A stretch of DNA of 64,000 bases from Sorex araneus (Eukaryota > Chordata > Mammalia > Eulipotyphla > Soricidae), in the NCBI RefSeq assembly GCF_027595985.1, contig NC_073305.1, forward strand, positions 84,305,126-84,369,125, read 5' to 3'. Shown one piece after another: positions 12,250 to 27,200 of this stretch. The position numbers and the translations under genes are program-made. Positions within the stretch are counted from its first letter, which is position 1. The number at the start of each line of letters is the position of its first letter. The notes beneath the pieces are model-generated. The model worked only from the letters and a program-made list of their open reading frames with translations. It was not told the origin of the DNA and did no database searches.

Positions 12250-12330
12250 GTGCTAGGATCAAATCCAGGACCAGGGCCTCATATTAGGCAAGGGCTATGC
12301 TGCAGAGTCACAGTCCCAGACCTATTTTAA
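12250..12330 (-). mobile_element. SINE head fragment
   Basis: Complement of a tRNA-like head: GGATCAAATCCAGGACCAGG and GCAAGGGCTATGCTGCAGAG; body absent. Confidence 0.4.
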
Positions 12331-12675
12331 CTTCTTTAAGGATGATTTGTTTAGATGAAGAGATAGTTAAAAAATGCAGCTATGAGGGGTTGGAGGAACT
12401 AGGAGGGGAAAAAATATCTAATTTATGTAGATAATTAAAATTTCTTACTGAGCTTCAAAATGCAGGCTTGGGTTAGGAAGAATAACTTCACCTTAATTGT
12501 AAGGATGGGCATTAAAAAGTGGAAAGAAGAGTAAAATTAGAGGAAAAATGAAAGATAAGTGATTTTTATCTGTGTGAACACTTTCTTGAAAGTCTTAACC
12601 ATAAAGTAGAGCTGGGAAAGAAGGCTGCAACCAGTAATCATATACCAGTGATACTTCACTTTTTCCTCTGGATGT

Positions 12676-12681
12676 TTTATT
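12676..12681 (-). promoter_or_regulatory. Candidate polyadenylation signal of the CRISP gene
   Basis: An AATAAA hexamer on the minus strand about 460 bases beyond the CRISP stop codon. Weaker ATTAAA variants occur nearer, so this is only a candidate. Confidence 0.25.
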
Positions 12682-12738
12682 TTAGAAGTATGATTCTCAA
12701 TTTCAGTGATTGGTTCTTGTCAAAAGAATACAACCTCC

Positions 12739-12890
12739 TTAGCTCTGGAGCTAAGAATAGCAGGTAGGGTGCTGGGTTTAAACTCCCACTCCCTATATGG
12801 TTCTCCGAGCTCGCCAGCACAGAACCAGGAATAAACCCTGAGAATTGTTGAGTGTGGCCCCCAAACAAACAAAAACAACAACAAAAGAAT
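12739..12890 (+). mobile_element. A-tailed SINE, diverged
   Basis: CAGAACCAGGAATAAACCCT and GTTGAGTGTGGCCCCCAAAC, with an (AAC)n-rich tail. Confidence 0.72.
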
Positions 12891-13142
12891 ACAACTCTCA
12901 AAGTTCTCAATATAATTCAATTCATTAAACTTTAATCACCAAGTTTGTAATAAAATCCAAAGTAGTTAATTATAGATTATATATATTTTTTAACATTTTA
13001 ATGAAATATTTCTATAGATTAAAATGGATCCCAGATGGAAAAAGTTACTATGTAGAATCAAACATGATAATAATTTCCTTGCTAGTAAATCTCAAATATA
13101 AGTTATAAGATGATGTTTCTCTGTTAAGTCTGTACTGAAGAT

Positions 13143-13270
13143 TTAATAAATCTTGTCTTGGCACTTGCAGGAGGCCTGGCAACCGTCCTTGGTGATGTCA
13201 TGTGTACATCCCACTGTCTTCACCAAACTTTTACAGTTAGAATATTTATCAATATACTTGCAGCTGTTGG
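13143..13270 (-). CDS. CRISP3: CRISP gene, last coding exon (ion-channel-regulator domain) with stop
   Basis: The exon follows a CAG acceptor and encodes 41 residues with six cysteines, including [21 protein letters not shown] and [12 protein letters not shown], then TAA at 13145-13143. The spacing of the six cysteines fits the CRISP cysteine-rich domain. A possible polyadenylation signal (AATAAA on the minus strand) lies at 12681-12676, about 460 bases downstream. Confidence 0.94.
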
Positions 13271-16200
13271 CTGGGATAAAAAAAAAAGAAATCAGTCATT
13301 TCATTCTCATTTACCTGGCACAGCAATAAATATAAACAAATTCAATGTGATCAAACTAGTTGAGATCATTACACTTATAATGGCTATTTCTGAAGGGACA
13401 CATTATTTCTTTTAGTTAAACTCACCGATTTTCTATTACTTCTTTTAAAATTTGAGTTTCTTGAGATATTTCTAAATTACTTAACTATTTCAGAAAACAG
13501 AATAATATGTATTTAAATGAATTTCTCTAAAATGCAATATCCAAAATGACAATCATTGCAACCATGTGGCTGTTTAAATTTAAACTTATTAAAATAAAAG
13601 CAAATTAAAAATGCAGGGACTAAGTGATTTCAGTTACATTCCAAATGCTCTAAAGCTAATGTGCTTAGGGGTTACTTTTCAGAACACTATAAATAGTCAA
13701 CATTTCCATCATTGAAAAAAGTGATATTGCACACTTTTCCTAGACTCTAATATAATTAGTCTTACTTTCATGAATAAGATATCATACAGAAGACACTGAT
13801 GTGAATATGTAAATATATAAACAATTACTGTGACTATCGACCATTTCCATGTGAATATCTAACATTGGACATAAATCCAGCAAATTTTAAATTAAATTTA
13901 TTATTCTGGGTTGGAGTATGACTAACATTATTCAAGGGTCTGGAGCACATGTCTTGAATGTGCGAGGAACTTAGTGAGATTCTGAGAGCATATGGCCCTT
14001 GAGCACTACAGCTTATTTAGGGATGACCCCCAGTAGTGTGGGAGGGATGCTCCTGATTTTGTTAATGGTACTCTGGGGTCTTATGGTGATGCTCAGAGAA
14101 TCATTACATGCTTGGAATTGGACCTGGGCCTCCCACAAGCAAAGTATACTCTCAGCCCTTTGGACTATTTTTCTGGCCTTATCTGTGCTTTTTATTGCAA
14201 GTCATATCTAAATTCTAAAGAATATGAAGGGTTCACTTAAACATTCAATGAAAACATTGCCTAAGTTGGCTATGTTCAGATTTCCTAATTCTTAAAAAAA
14301 TTATAAGTCCTTTAAAATATATACATATTTTTGATATTAACAAATGAGTTCAAACTTACTGCATAGACCATTGTCACAGTCATTAGGGCAGGAAGCACAA
14401 GGTGGTCCACTGAGGTAAGGGACATGGAGTTTGCTCCGAAGATTACCCCTGGAATTTATAATAAAAAAGTAACACTTTTAATCATAATGTTTTTACACAA
14501 CCAAAAACTGTTGAAGTTATTCTAAGAATAGCATGTGTCACACACATTCTTTTTTTTTATTTGCTTTTTGGGTCACACCTGGCAATGCTCGGGGGTTACT
14601 CCTGGCTCTGCTCTCAGGAATTACTCTTGGCAGTACTCAGGGGACCGTATGGGATGCTGGGAATTGAACCTGGGTCAGCTGTATGCAAGGCAAAAGCCTT
14701 ACGTGTTGTACTATTGCTCCAGCCCCCATCATCACACACATTCTTGAATATTTTTATGCTATAAATGTTATATAACTGAAAGACTAATACTCCCCAACTG
14801 TACTTAAATAGCATTAAAAGTCAAAGAATAATTCACATATTCAATATTTTGTGGGTCATAATTTAAAGTCTAAAATTTTCAGAATGTATTTCAATATGGC
14901 AACGGTCTTCATTTTCTAAGAGACTCGGTCAAGTTGCTAAGGTGTCACACTCCTGATGCTGGCTCTGGGCAAACCATAACCCACTAAGAGTCTGGAGAAG
15001 TTCCTGAGAATGAAACAATTGTAGTATGGAAAATATTTTATGATTAATTAAAATATAATTTCAAATATAGAATGTATTCACTTCTATAATTTATACCAGA
15101 GAAAGTTAATTATAGGTAGATTTTTGACTTCTAGATGGAGGTAGTGATTTTCAATAGTGTTTGTGTTTGGAAGAGGCAAGTATGCCTAGGTAATATTTTT
15201 CATGTCTCAGGGGGTGTGTGTATGAGGTTTCTCTGTTTACCCAATCTAAGAATATCAGAAAAATAATTCTGTCAAGAATAATGTCCAGAAGATTATATTG
15301 GTTTTATAGAGAGACTGGCCTGTACCTCCTAGATCTTTTAGGTCATTGTTTTCTAATACACAAGTGGTTTTTTCCAAGTAGGCAAATTAATGCATTTGAA
15401 ACTCAGGCTTCTGGCACAGAATATAGCAGTATTTGTGAGCTCTTGAAAAATCGTGAAGTAGACTTAGAGGCATTCTGTAAATTTTCTCACCCCTGGCTTT
15501 ACCTTATTATTCACTCTTAACTGTCCCTTCAGATAACTGGTTCAGTGTCTTCTTTATCTGTATCATTGATTTTGAATGCGTTTTCCTAGTTCTTTTCTCC
15601 TGGACATACTAAAGACACCTTCACAATGTTTCTCTTGAGCCAGAGAGATAGTAAAATAGGTAAGATTCCTGCAAAATATCCCAATAAGTCTTTTCTCTGA
15701 AGATCTACTTCATTTGAGTTCTCAATGAGAACTCAAGTTCTCAAATATAGATCACAGAGAAAGCTTGATTTGTGAGGAAAATTCTCCCTCCAGTCACAAG
15801 GTGTTTCAAACATCAGGGATTGGTGCCTAAGCGATAGAACAGTGGGTAAGGTGCTTTTTCTTGCATGTATCTTACCCAGGTTTAATCACCAGCATCCCAT
15901 ATATGTCTCTTTGCACCACCAGGAGTGATCCCTGTGCACAGAGCCAGGAGTAAACTCTGAGTACAGCCTGGTGTGTCCCCAAAGGAAAAACAAAAATGTC
16001 ATATATTCGGGAGCAGAGGACCTTGACAATTTGGTGGTTGGCATGGGGCTGGAACATTGCATATCTGAATGTTATTAACAGTATAGTAGACCACAGTGCC
16101 TACACAAGAATTTGAAATTAAAAGGATGAGAAACGTTTGGACAGTGGGGCTGGGATTACTACACCTACAAGGCAAGTACTTCAAGAGGAAAGAGCCTCAC

Positions 16201-18174
16201 CTGTCTTACTATGTCTCAGGTCCAAGAAAAACACTGAATGTACCTTCCATATATTCATGGGATTTGTGTGTGTGTGTGTGTGTGTGTGTGTAAGTGTAAT
16301 TCAAACATACTCCTTAGGAAGGGGAGTGTTTCTTATTATAAATTAAGATTCAAATGGATAATTTCTATGTAGAGTACGTGCTTGCACATGTGATAAATTA
16401 TGAGGAAAAAATGCTTATAATATTTTCTATTCTGACAACTTGAAAGGTATTAAAGCTTGAAAAAACTTTGAAATATGAGATTTAATCATTTAATGGTGTT
16501 AAGAGGGTGTTTTTAGATAACCAGGAGCAGAAACATTTGAAGTAGAAAGGGCTGTAATTATTTAAAGGTCATTTCCCATTTGCTATCTCCCTTAGCCTAA
16601 CCTTAAAAACTCACTTTTCAGTGTAAGGTCAAAGTTCCCACCAACAATTCCAGATCTAGGGAACTACACCACATAAACCTATCAGAGTAACCTTAAGTTT
16701 TGGGAAAGGCAACGTAAAGGGAAAGCAAATTGTTTTAAATATGAGGTAAGGAAATAGAGTTTCAGAACACTGTATTTGATATTAAGAAGTGCTATTCTTT
16801 CTGAGTAGTTGGTCTGTTTTGGAAGATATTCAAAGACTTCCATAATTTACTAAATATCAATTAAATTTTTTTTTTCTTTGAGATTGCTCCAGGCAGTGCT
16901 CAGGATTATTCCTGATTTTGTTCTCAGGGATCACTCCTGTCAGGGACCAGGGAACCATATGTGGTATCAGGGATCAAATCCTGGTTACTGCATGCAAGGT
17001 GTCATAAAGTTTCTCTGTATTATATATGTAGTTCATAAATATAAGTTTATGTGGTTTATCTATTGCAATAAAAAATGATGAATTGCTAGTAAATTACTGA
17101 TAGAAAACTCCTAAGTGTATACTTACGCAGGACAGTACTGGCAAACGAAGTAATATTTTAGGATTGAATTTGGACAATAGGAAATTCCACATCCAACAAG
17201 TGAAGATGAGTACCAAACAACCTTCATATCCATAAGAGGAGAGATGAATATTCATTAACAAATGTGAAAATATTAAAAAAGTTAGAAAATGCACATATAA
17301 TAAAGAATGGTACTAATGTATTTTGTTTATGCTCATGGATGCACATAGTTTATTACTTAATCAATATATAGAAGTAATAGATGTCCATTTTAAACAATAA
17401 GTAAAAATTGATAAGTGATATATATTATTGTAAAAGTAAGTTTTAAAAATATTGCATTTCTATGTACATTATTTAGATTGTGAGAAAAATAGAGCATGTT
17501 TTTCTAGCAAGAGTGTATAGGATTTTGAGAATTAAAAACTCTTCTCCCACATTCAACATTGGAAACAGTTAAAATTTGGAGAACATTTTTTTCAATATAT
17601 TTATGGAAGATGGTTTAATTTGTTTCCTTACCTGGGTATAATGTCCAATAACTGCATGACTAGTCTTTGGCCCTTTACCATATATAAAATCTTTGGATTC
17701 ATCATACCAATCTTGGATTGCTTTTGACCAAGTAGCTGGGTAACTGGCCATAAAGAGATTCTCACCACAATTGCTTGTACCTAAAGGGGGAAAAGATCAT
17801 TAATGAGGAAAAGAATAAAATATTTGTTAATCTTGATCTCTATGTACCTATGTATCTGTATTTCTAGTTCTACCTCTATCAACTTTATACCTGTATTTCA
17901 GAGACCCTGTTTTTTAATGTTCTTATTTTCTAACCTTTAAAGAATTTTTAAAAGAAGTAATTTGCATTATATAATTATACAACTAGAGACATACACTGTT
18001 ATTATAAATTGATATCTACTATACTATATTTGTTCACACTAAGTGAATTCTTTGATAGCTATAAATCAAATAGAAGACTGATCATTTTAACACAAAAGAT
18101 CTAAAAAAAGGAAAATTTCAAGTAGTGAGTTGATTTTTCTTTATTATCAACTAACCATGACATCATCATCATCA

Positions 18175-18209
<35 letters not shown>

Positions 18210-21200
18210 TTGCTTTTTGGGTCACACCCAGCGATGCACAGGGGTCACTCCTGGCTCTGCACTCAGGAATTACTCCTGGTAGTGCTAAGGGACCATATGG
18301 GATGCTGGGAATTGAACCCGGGTTGGCCACTTGCAAGGCAAATGCCCTACCTGCTGTGCTATCACTCCAGCCCCTAACCATGACTTAATTATTGAACCAG
18401 TAAACTCCTTCTTTACAAGTGTATCCCTATTTTGCTGTTTTGTAGTATAAGCTTGCTAATAGTAGAGACCACTTCTTACTACTTATACATGAATATAGAA
18501 GTGATATTTTGCATGAAATTTGACAGAAAAAAGCTTGAGTTTTGATTAAAGATCCTTGAGAATAAAATAAGAAACCAGGAGAAATAATATTTTCATAGTT
18601 TATGGGTCTCACCTTAATCAGAAAATCACACGGGCCAAATTCTCTTCACAGAATTAAGAAAGGAGAGAAAGAGCAGAAGCAAAAACAAAACAAAATACAG
18701 AACAGTGAAAAACTAGAACTGTGAAAGAACAAAAGGAATGGATGTAAAAGGCCCTAAAGAATAAAACAGTGAAAGAAATTAAATAGTAGAAGTGAAAGAG
18801 CAGGAGCATATCAAATTTTTTTTTCTTTTTCGGTCATACCCAGCTATGCTCAGGGGTTACTCCTGACTCTGCACTCAGTAATCACTCCTGGCGGTGCTCG
18901 GGGGAGCCATATGGGATGCTGGGAATCGAACCCGGTCGGCCCAGTGCAAGGCAAATGCCCTACCCGAGGTGCTATCGCTCCAGCCTCTCAAAATATTTTT
19001 AAGACTTAAAATTTATATTTAGATGTTAGATAGAAGATCAGCATTCATGCACTGATACACTGATACCTGAATGTACTACCCTGGAACAACATGGTCTTCA
19101 GAGCACCAATGAGTGTAGCTATGGTGCGGTGCTGAGGGTGCTATGGTGCCTCCAGCACCACTGGCCTGAATAGCGCAGCATTGCTAGCCGGTGCATTGAG
19201 CCTTTTAGCCAAGTTGACTGGTTATGGTTAGTCATAACCCCGGCCTTCTGACTACTATTTGGCAATTCCCTACCCCTTACAAAACCCAAACATTTATATT
19301 TACGTAGTTTTACTTTCTACATGCTACTTAAAAAAAGGTATTTTTTAAAAAATTATTCTTACCTGGCTTCCTTAAGAGGAAGAAAGAAAATTAAGATTTT
19401 AACATTGAGCAGGAAAATTTAAAAATATGCACCAGGATTTAGACTGTCACTAATAATAATAGAGTAAGTGTCCCTCCACAAATGTCTTGAGTTCCTCTTC
19501 CACCCCCAACCCCTTTGACCTTTGGCGGATAAATTCTCAAGGTCTACTATCATTGGCCTTCTGTGATTTTGTGATCTCCTTATTATGATTTTTTTTTATA
19601 CTCCGGCAAGCTACCAAGAGTATCCCTCCCACATGGCAGAGCCTGGCAAGCTACCTGCTGTGTCGTATTCAATATGCCAAAAACAGTAACAAGTCTCACA
19701 ATGGAGATGTTACTGGTGCCCGCTCAAGCAAATCAATGAACAACGAGATGACAGTACTACAGTGTTACACATGTGAGAGACCATCTGTATTTATTTATTT
19801 CCTTTTGACTGCCTTCACTCAGTATGATTCCCATGTAGTGAGAGATTGCATGATTTTATCTTTTTTTATAGTAAAGTGCTATTCCACTGTGTATGTACCA
19901 TAGTGTCTTCACCTACACAATAGATGGTAATATTAATACCATCTGTGGGGGGGGGGAGTGGCAGGGGGAATGGAAGGGATATTGGTGGTGGAAAATGTAC
20001 ACTGATAGAAAGATGGGTGTTGGAACATTATATGACTGAAACTCAGTCATGATAGCTTTGTAACTGCATCTAAGGGTGATTCAATAAAAAAAAGTATTTG
20101 TTTCAGTTTTCTGTTGAGTATAATAATCTCTTTTCACAGCTTATATTGACAAAAATAGGGAAAAGCAATGACAGTCTGCCTTTAAAACATTATTTAGTAC
20201 TTTTAAATTGGGCTTGTCTTTGTAAAATTTTAATAATTTAGGTGTTCATCGGGCTGGAGCAATAGCACAGCAGCTAGTGCGTTTGCTTTGCATGCCGCGG
20301 GTTTGATTGCTCTGTCCCTCTCGGAGAGCCCAGCAAGCTACCGAGAGTATCCCGATCCCAAGGTAGAGCCTGGCAAGCTACCCGTTGCATATTCGATATG
20401 CCAAAAACAGTAACAACAAATCTCACAATGGAGACATTACTGGTGCCCACTAGAGCAAATTGATGAACAACAGGACAGCAGTGCTACAGTGCTACAGGTA
20501 TTCATATCATTCATATCACACTATTTTATCTTGTCATTTTGATCTTCCTTGGAGGTTGGATACTCTTTGACTTGTAAGTTTTGAGTCGAATTTTGTATTG
20601 TATTCATTTTAGGCACCTATAAATGACCAAATGAAATTAAAATTGAAGAGAAAAGAGCAATAATAAGGCTAATGCTGGGCATCTTTAAGTAAAATAAGGA
20701 CGTTTGACAAGAATTCAACAAATTTTAAAACACTGAAGAGTTCTCAGACTAGCTTTCAAACGATACTAGTTTCCAGGAACACAAATAAGATATATGATAT
20801 TAATAGGATTAAAAGTCAGAAAATCTAATTATACATTTTATACATATAACTTCAGTATTGATTATTTTTCTCCTGAAAGCCAGTTTTGTATTCTTAACAA
20901 TAGAAGAAGAGGCATGGGGGCAACAGAACAGGGTGGGGCTCTTTCTTGCATGAGGCTGAACTGGGTCCAATCCCTAACACTGGTCACTGAGCTATGCCAG
21001 AACTGATCCCTGAGCTCAGAGACAGCAGTCAATCTTGAGTACCACTGTTGTGGTTCAAAAAACAAATAAAATGACAGAACAAATGAGAGCAAGAGAAAGA
21101 GAGAGAGCGATAGAGAAAGAGAGAAGAGAGAGAGAGAGATGATACATGGATCTGCTTGACTCATGAGTTTCTTAGGAAGCAAAACTGTGTAAAACCCAAC

Positions 21201-24200
21201 CTGTCTAAGATGACGCTTCTGAATCCTTTCTCACTCAAAGATATTTTAACTTGAAAGAGTAGCATTTCAATTAAGAGTTATTTACAATGGTTTCTTAATG
21301 CAACATCAAAAAATTCCTTTCTTATACTACTTGTTCATTTATTGCATGAATGTTTATTAATGTACATACTGATTTCTCGATGTTGCTGTGTGCTATGTGA
21401 TAAAGTGCATTGATCTGCCCATCTTTGGGCATTAGCTGCTGCTTCTTTACTCCATTTCTAAAAGGGACAAGAAAAAAGATACGAATTTAGTGAATCATAT
21501 ACAAAGAAGCACAGCTTTTTAATGTGAACAGTCATGATTGTCATTATGAACTTCAACATATGCATCTGCTAACTATTTGGACAATAAAATTATAATAAGA
21601 CAATATATATTTTTAAGCAATTGTAAACACTTTAGATTGTTACTGGGCTCTTTATGACCACACATCAATCTTAAATTCTTTTAGTAATGCTAGTAAATAT
21701 TGATAAATGGGGAGGTATTGAGATTATATTTCTTATTATAGTCATCAGACACCCTTCATTACCAATTCACTTGTACTTAAACTGAATTTTTTTTTTTTTT
21801 GCTTTTTGGGTCACACCTGGCAATGCACAGGGGTTACTCCTGGCTCTGCAGTCAGGAATTACTCCTGACGGTGCTCAGGGGACCATATGGGATGCTGGGA
21901 ATCAAACCCAGGTCGGCCACGTGCAAGGCAAACGCCCTACCCGCTGTGCTATCACTCCAGCCCTAAACTGAATATATTTTTTTTAAACTGAATATTTTTA
22001 AGAACAAGTGATTGTTGTTTTGGGAGAAAAAAAGTAAGCATATTGTAAGTAATACCATACAATGTTTTCTATAGGGTCTTCGTGATCTTAGATTAGAAGA
22101 GATAGAGGTAGTCATCAGAAAAACAATGAGTTCTTATTTGATGCTTGAAAGTTTTGTTTTAATTCTTCCTATTTAATTATTCCAATAGTCCTGTGAAAAA
22201 GAGTAACTCCTTAATTTTTATTAAGTGAAATTAAGTATTTTATCTTGTCTTAAGGGAACTGAGCTTTGAGCCTTCACTTGACTGGCATTTCTAAGGTCAT
22301 GGATAAAGTACCTTAGATTGTGTTAGAATATATGTATTTGATAAAATGTGCAAGTGTAAACCAATTTTGAGGGGGTTACCTTATTCCTTTAAAAAAGTTT
22401 TATTTAAGCTTTAAACAGACAAAACTTGGATTTTTTTCTTTCTAGCAATAAACGTCATGGGAAAACCTAGGATATAAAGTTGAGTCCAGTGGGGGTAGAT
22501 GTGATAATGGGGACGATGCTAAAGATATTGTAGATATGGCTGCACAGAAAGGCTCTGAAAAAAGCAGTCCACATTCTTGGGAATTTATTATGAAATTGTT
22601 TCATATCTAAACAAATAGAAAAGGCCCAGTGAAATGTTGTCAGAAATCAATTAATCCAGGTCTGGAGGCACATGCTTAATTCAAAACAAGGGTCTTAAAT
22701 CGGTGTTCCTTGAGAGTCTTCCGAAGAACCATGAATATTCTGAAATTGTATGTCTTTGTTTTCTGGGAAGAGAAATCCTATCCACAAATATGTAAAATTC
22801 TGAAAAATTGATATGAAGAAAATCAATTATGACAGATTATTGTCCTTTGTCTCATTTGTCTCCTTTATCTCAATTCAATAACCTTTCATAGGTTATTTAA
22901 TTGTTGTAAAAGGACATTCTGGTTTTCTGACTGGTTCAATACAAAAACACAGCTCAAATAGCAAGATAGAATCAGAAATTTGTGAGCCACAATGTTTCCA
23001 TGAGACACCTGTTACCAGCTACCTGCTCTTATCCGGGCTGGTCCATACCACCCTCCTCCCTCCTCTTATCTCTGCTGGTCTATAGCAGTTTTGCATCACT
23101 TGCTCTTACCATTTTTAGCATGTTGCTGGCAGTTGGAGAGACTGATCTTCTAAGTTCATTGTGTTTATTTACAATCTCTTCTTGGATTTTTTTTAGAGAG
23201 ACCGACAATGACTCAATAGATTGTCCCTAAAGAGATGTAAAATTAGATTAATGAAACATTTCTAAATATCACATGCATGACCAATTCATTAAAGGGCATA
23301 AAATGAACACTTTTATGAGGTATTTGGTTTTAATCAATATTAGTTAGGCATTATCAATGAATCTGTTCCCAAATTATGATAATAGGGGTCGGAACAATAG
23401 TACAGTGGGTAGGGCATTTGCCTCGCACGTGACCAACTCAGGTTCGATCTCCAGCATCCCATATGGCCCCCCCAAGCACTGCCAGGAGTAATTCCTGAGT
23501 TAAAAGCCAGGAATAACCTCTGAGCATTGCTGGGTGTGACCCAAAAATCAGAAAAATAAAAACCAAGCCAAAAAAAACAAAAAACAAAATTATGATAATA
23601 GAAAAGCTGCAGTATGATATTTTGACAGTAGGGAAACAATTTATAATTTGACAAATTAGAAACTACTCTGAGACACAAATGCCAATTTCTATGTTCAAGG
23701 GAACATCTAATGATTTAATGATTTTTAAAAAACAACTAAATCAATAATGAGAATATTCAGACGTTCATTCTCAAGAAGGGGACATTAAAGTTAGAGGTCA
23801 AGATTCAACAGTAGAGTTGAAGACCTGACATGGAGTCTGTATTACTGGGAGAATGGTTAGGTCCATTCCAGATGTAGTCCACACTGTAGCACATGATTCT
23901 ACTTATTGTGGGTAGATTTTTATAAAATTTCTCTAAAGACAATTATTGCAATATCTCCAAGGCAATTTGGATGTTGCAAAATCATTAATTAATGGCTATT
24001 GTTGACTTCTTTTAGTTAGTAACAGAAATATAACCAATAACACAATAAATCATCTGCTGATATCTTTTGTTTATCTTTGATGGTTGTAGGGAAAGGAGGA
24101 AGACAGTTCTAGGCCAGGAGGTGTATGAATTATTTACTTAACTAAGAAATTTGATGGACTAAAATTTACTCGAGTATGATGCTGCACATGGGCATGGCAA

Positions 24201-27200
24201 GATTTTGAAGTAGAAGTCTAAATAGACAGAATCTTTTGTTGATTTCCCCCTGATATCTTGAAAATGGCTGTAATCTCTCCTAATATAGTTGCCTTAAAAT
24301 TCTCCATGTATTTCATACATAGGTCTCACTACATTTTATTGACACTATATTTTAATGCTTTGATTTATCCTTCCTGTTTCCATATTCTTAAAGACAGGGA
24401 ATACTAGTGATTGGAATTGGATCCAAAATGAGCTCATTCCCAGTCAGTGTTTCTAAATGGGAAAGAAGGTATATGTCAAATTTTAGCTGTGGCCAAGTTC
24501 TGCATTATATTAAAGCATAAAATAGCATCCATGAGTATTTCCTGTAGATCCTCAAAAACAAGTTTAAAAGGGTTTCATTTCAATGCATATCAAAATTTAA
24601 TCCTGGCAAAAGGGGACATAATATCCTTTATGTTACCCATCTTGTTTTGCCGACAAAGATTTACTGAAGACAATGTCTTTTTTTAAAAATGGCTTCTAGA
24701 AAGCATTTTATTGGCAACAGGAAGAGTGAAATAACTTGCGAGAATAAAATGGACCAAATATGGTTGCAACTACCCTTTCACATGTCTACATTTCTGGGTT
24801 CAAGATATAATACAACAGGTACTGTCTTGCCTTGTACACAGTTGACCAGGATTCTATCCTGGCACCTTATATGGCCTCCTGAGCACTGCCAGGAGTGACT
24901 TCTGGCTGCAGGAGCAAGCCCTGATCACTGCTGGGGGCAACCCCAAAATAAAACAAAATATTGAAATAAACTGTTTATTTTGCATAGATAAAATGCCATA
25001 AATCATTATAATACCACATGTTATAAAAATGATGGGTGAGATCTGCTTGATAAAATAAAAAGGAGATTAGTTATTTTTGACTGAGTTTAGGAAGTGCTTC
25101 ACCAAAAAAAATGGTCTGAATAACATTTTGAAAGAGAAATAGTGTTTCCTAGGTATCTTGAGAAGATCCAAAAACTCTCTATTGGGTAGAGGGTACATAG
25201 TGGTATATATAGTGTATATCTATATAGTATATATAGTATATATTTATATATAACATATATACTATATATCTACATATGCATACTATAGTATACATATATA
25301 TAGATCAGCTAATCTCTATACAGCATGTACAGCATATCTCTATATAACATATATATAGATATAGATAGATGGATCAGCATATATATATTTATGGTGAAAA
25401 GACCTAGTTATATCTTCCATACTAATAAGTTTATAAATGAATATCAGGATATGAACTAGAGAGGCAATAGGGGATTGAAAACTGCCATAAGAAGAAATAT
25501 AAAGGAAAGAATGAAGATGTGAAAATTGCATAGGATCCTGGTGTTCGACTGAGAACTCTGGAATCTTCTCAGAGTGGGGTCAGGCAGCTTCACCCCACCT
25601 TACCATAGTTCCAGAAGTGCTGGCAGCTATAGCCACATCCCACAACTGCCACTATGTTGACTCAGTCATGTTGACTCACCCACTGACCCTGCTCTTTAGA
25701 TTCACTAGCTAAATCTTTGAGGAAATGCAAGCCAAGTCATTGAACTTCGTGGACATACCTGTCCCTCTGGCTGAAAACTTTGTGGCACCCTCAGGCGGGG
25801 GCGGACCAAGTCCCTGCCCGACGAAAGCCCTGGCAGCTACACCCACATGTCACTGCTGCCACAATACCAAGCATTTATAGCCTAACTTTGTGTCTTTACA
25901 TAAGAATCTCTGCAGATTCATCCTAGTTCTATAGATCCTGAAGTTTCTGGACCACCCAGCTTCAAATGGTACTGAAATTCCAGTAGAAATATACCACACT
26001 AGATAAGAAAGCAATGCAGGAGCCAACTAAACTCAATAAACAGAAACAGGGGCTGGAGCGATAGCACAGCGGGTAGCCCGTTTGCCTTGCACGCGGCCGA
26101 CCCGGGTTCAAATCCCAGCATCCCATATGGTCCCCGGAGCACCGCCAGGAGTAATTCCTGAGTGAAGAGCCAGGAGTAAGTAACCCCTGTGCATCGCCGG
26201 GTGTGACCCAAAAACCAAAAAAAAAGAAATAAAAATTAAAAAAATAAAATAAATAGAAACAATAGCACAGAAGGCTCAAATAGTGATGAAAAGCTTAATA
26301 AATCCTCAAAGATTTAACAACCAATGGTGAGATATGATAGTTCTCACAAATTTTCCTTTACTAAAATCACTGTCATCCCATTGCTCATTGATTTGCTTGA
26401 TTAGGCACCAGTAACGTCTCCGTGGTGAGACTTGTTACTATTTTTTAGCATATTGAATACACCACAGGTAGCTTGTCAGGCTCTACCGTATGGGCGAGAT
26501 ACTCTCGGTAGCTTGCCGGGCTCTCCGAGAGGGGCAGAGGAATTGAACCCAGGTCGGCCAGAATGCAAGGCAAACACCCTATACACTGTGCTATCATATT
26601 TTTGATAATTCCTTTAACAATTTTGTCATAACAAAATATAAAACAAATTAGTGTATGCCTGCTGAGGGGGCAGGCCTGGGGGATAGTTGAGAAAATGGGT
26701 ACAATTGTGGAGGGAATGTCACTCAGGTGGTGGGACTGTTGTTGGAACATCAAAGGCCACAGCAACTGTATTATGAACAACTTTGTAAACCATGGTGTTT
26801 AAACAAAGTAAAAAAAAATAGCATAAGAGTTAAATGAAGCTAAAGGTGACAAACTGTGACAGATTGAAAATTGGATTATGGTATAATGTTTGCATTTGCT
26901 AGTGTCAGATGAGATTAACCATTTTATTCTTATTCTCTGGTCAGACACTTGTGTGTCCAAAGTTAAAGTGGTGCGGAAACATGTAGCCGTGATCAAAGCG
27001 CCTCATTTTTTTTTTTTGGCTTTTTAGGTCACACCCAGCGATGCTTAGGGCTGACTTCTGGCTCTGCACTAAGAAATCACTCCTGACGGTGTTCGTGGAC
27101 CATATGGGATGCTGAGAATCGAACCTCAGTCAGCTGCATGCAAGGCAAATGCCCTACCCGCTGAACTATCCCTCCAGCCCCCAAAGCGCCTCATTTTTAG

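Noticed and set aside
26049-26120. SINE heads as functional tRNA genes
   Set aside because: The A and B boxes are present but the cloverleaf is degraded and the unit continues into the SINE body.
25962-26279. 105-codon minus-strand frame with [18 protein letters not shown]
   Set aside because: Antisense translation of the SINE; the same peptide recurs at each SINE copy.
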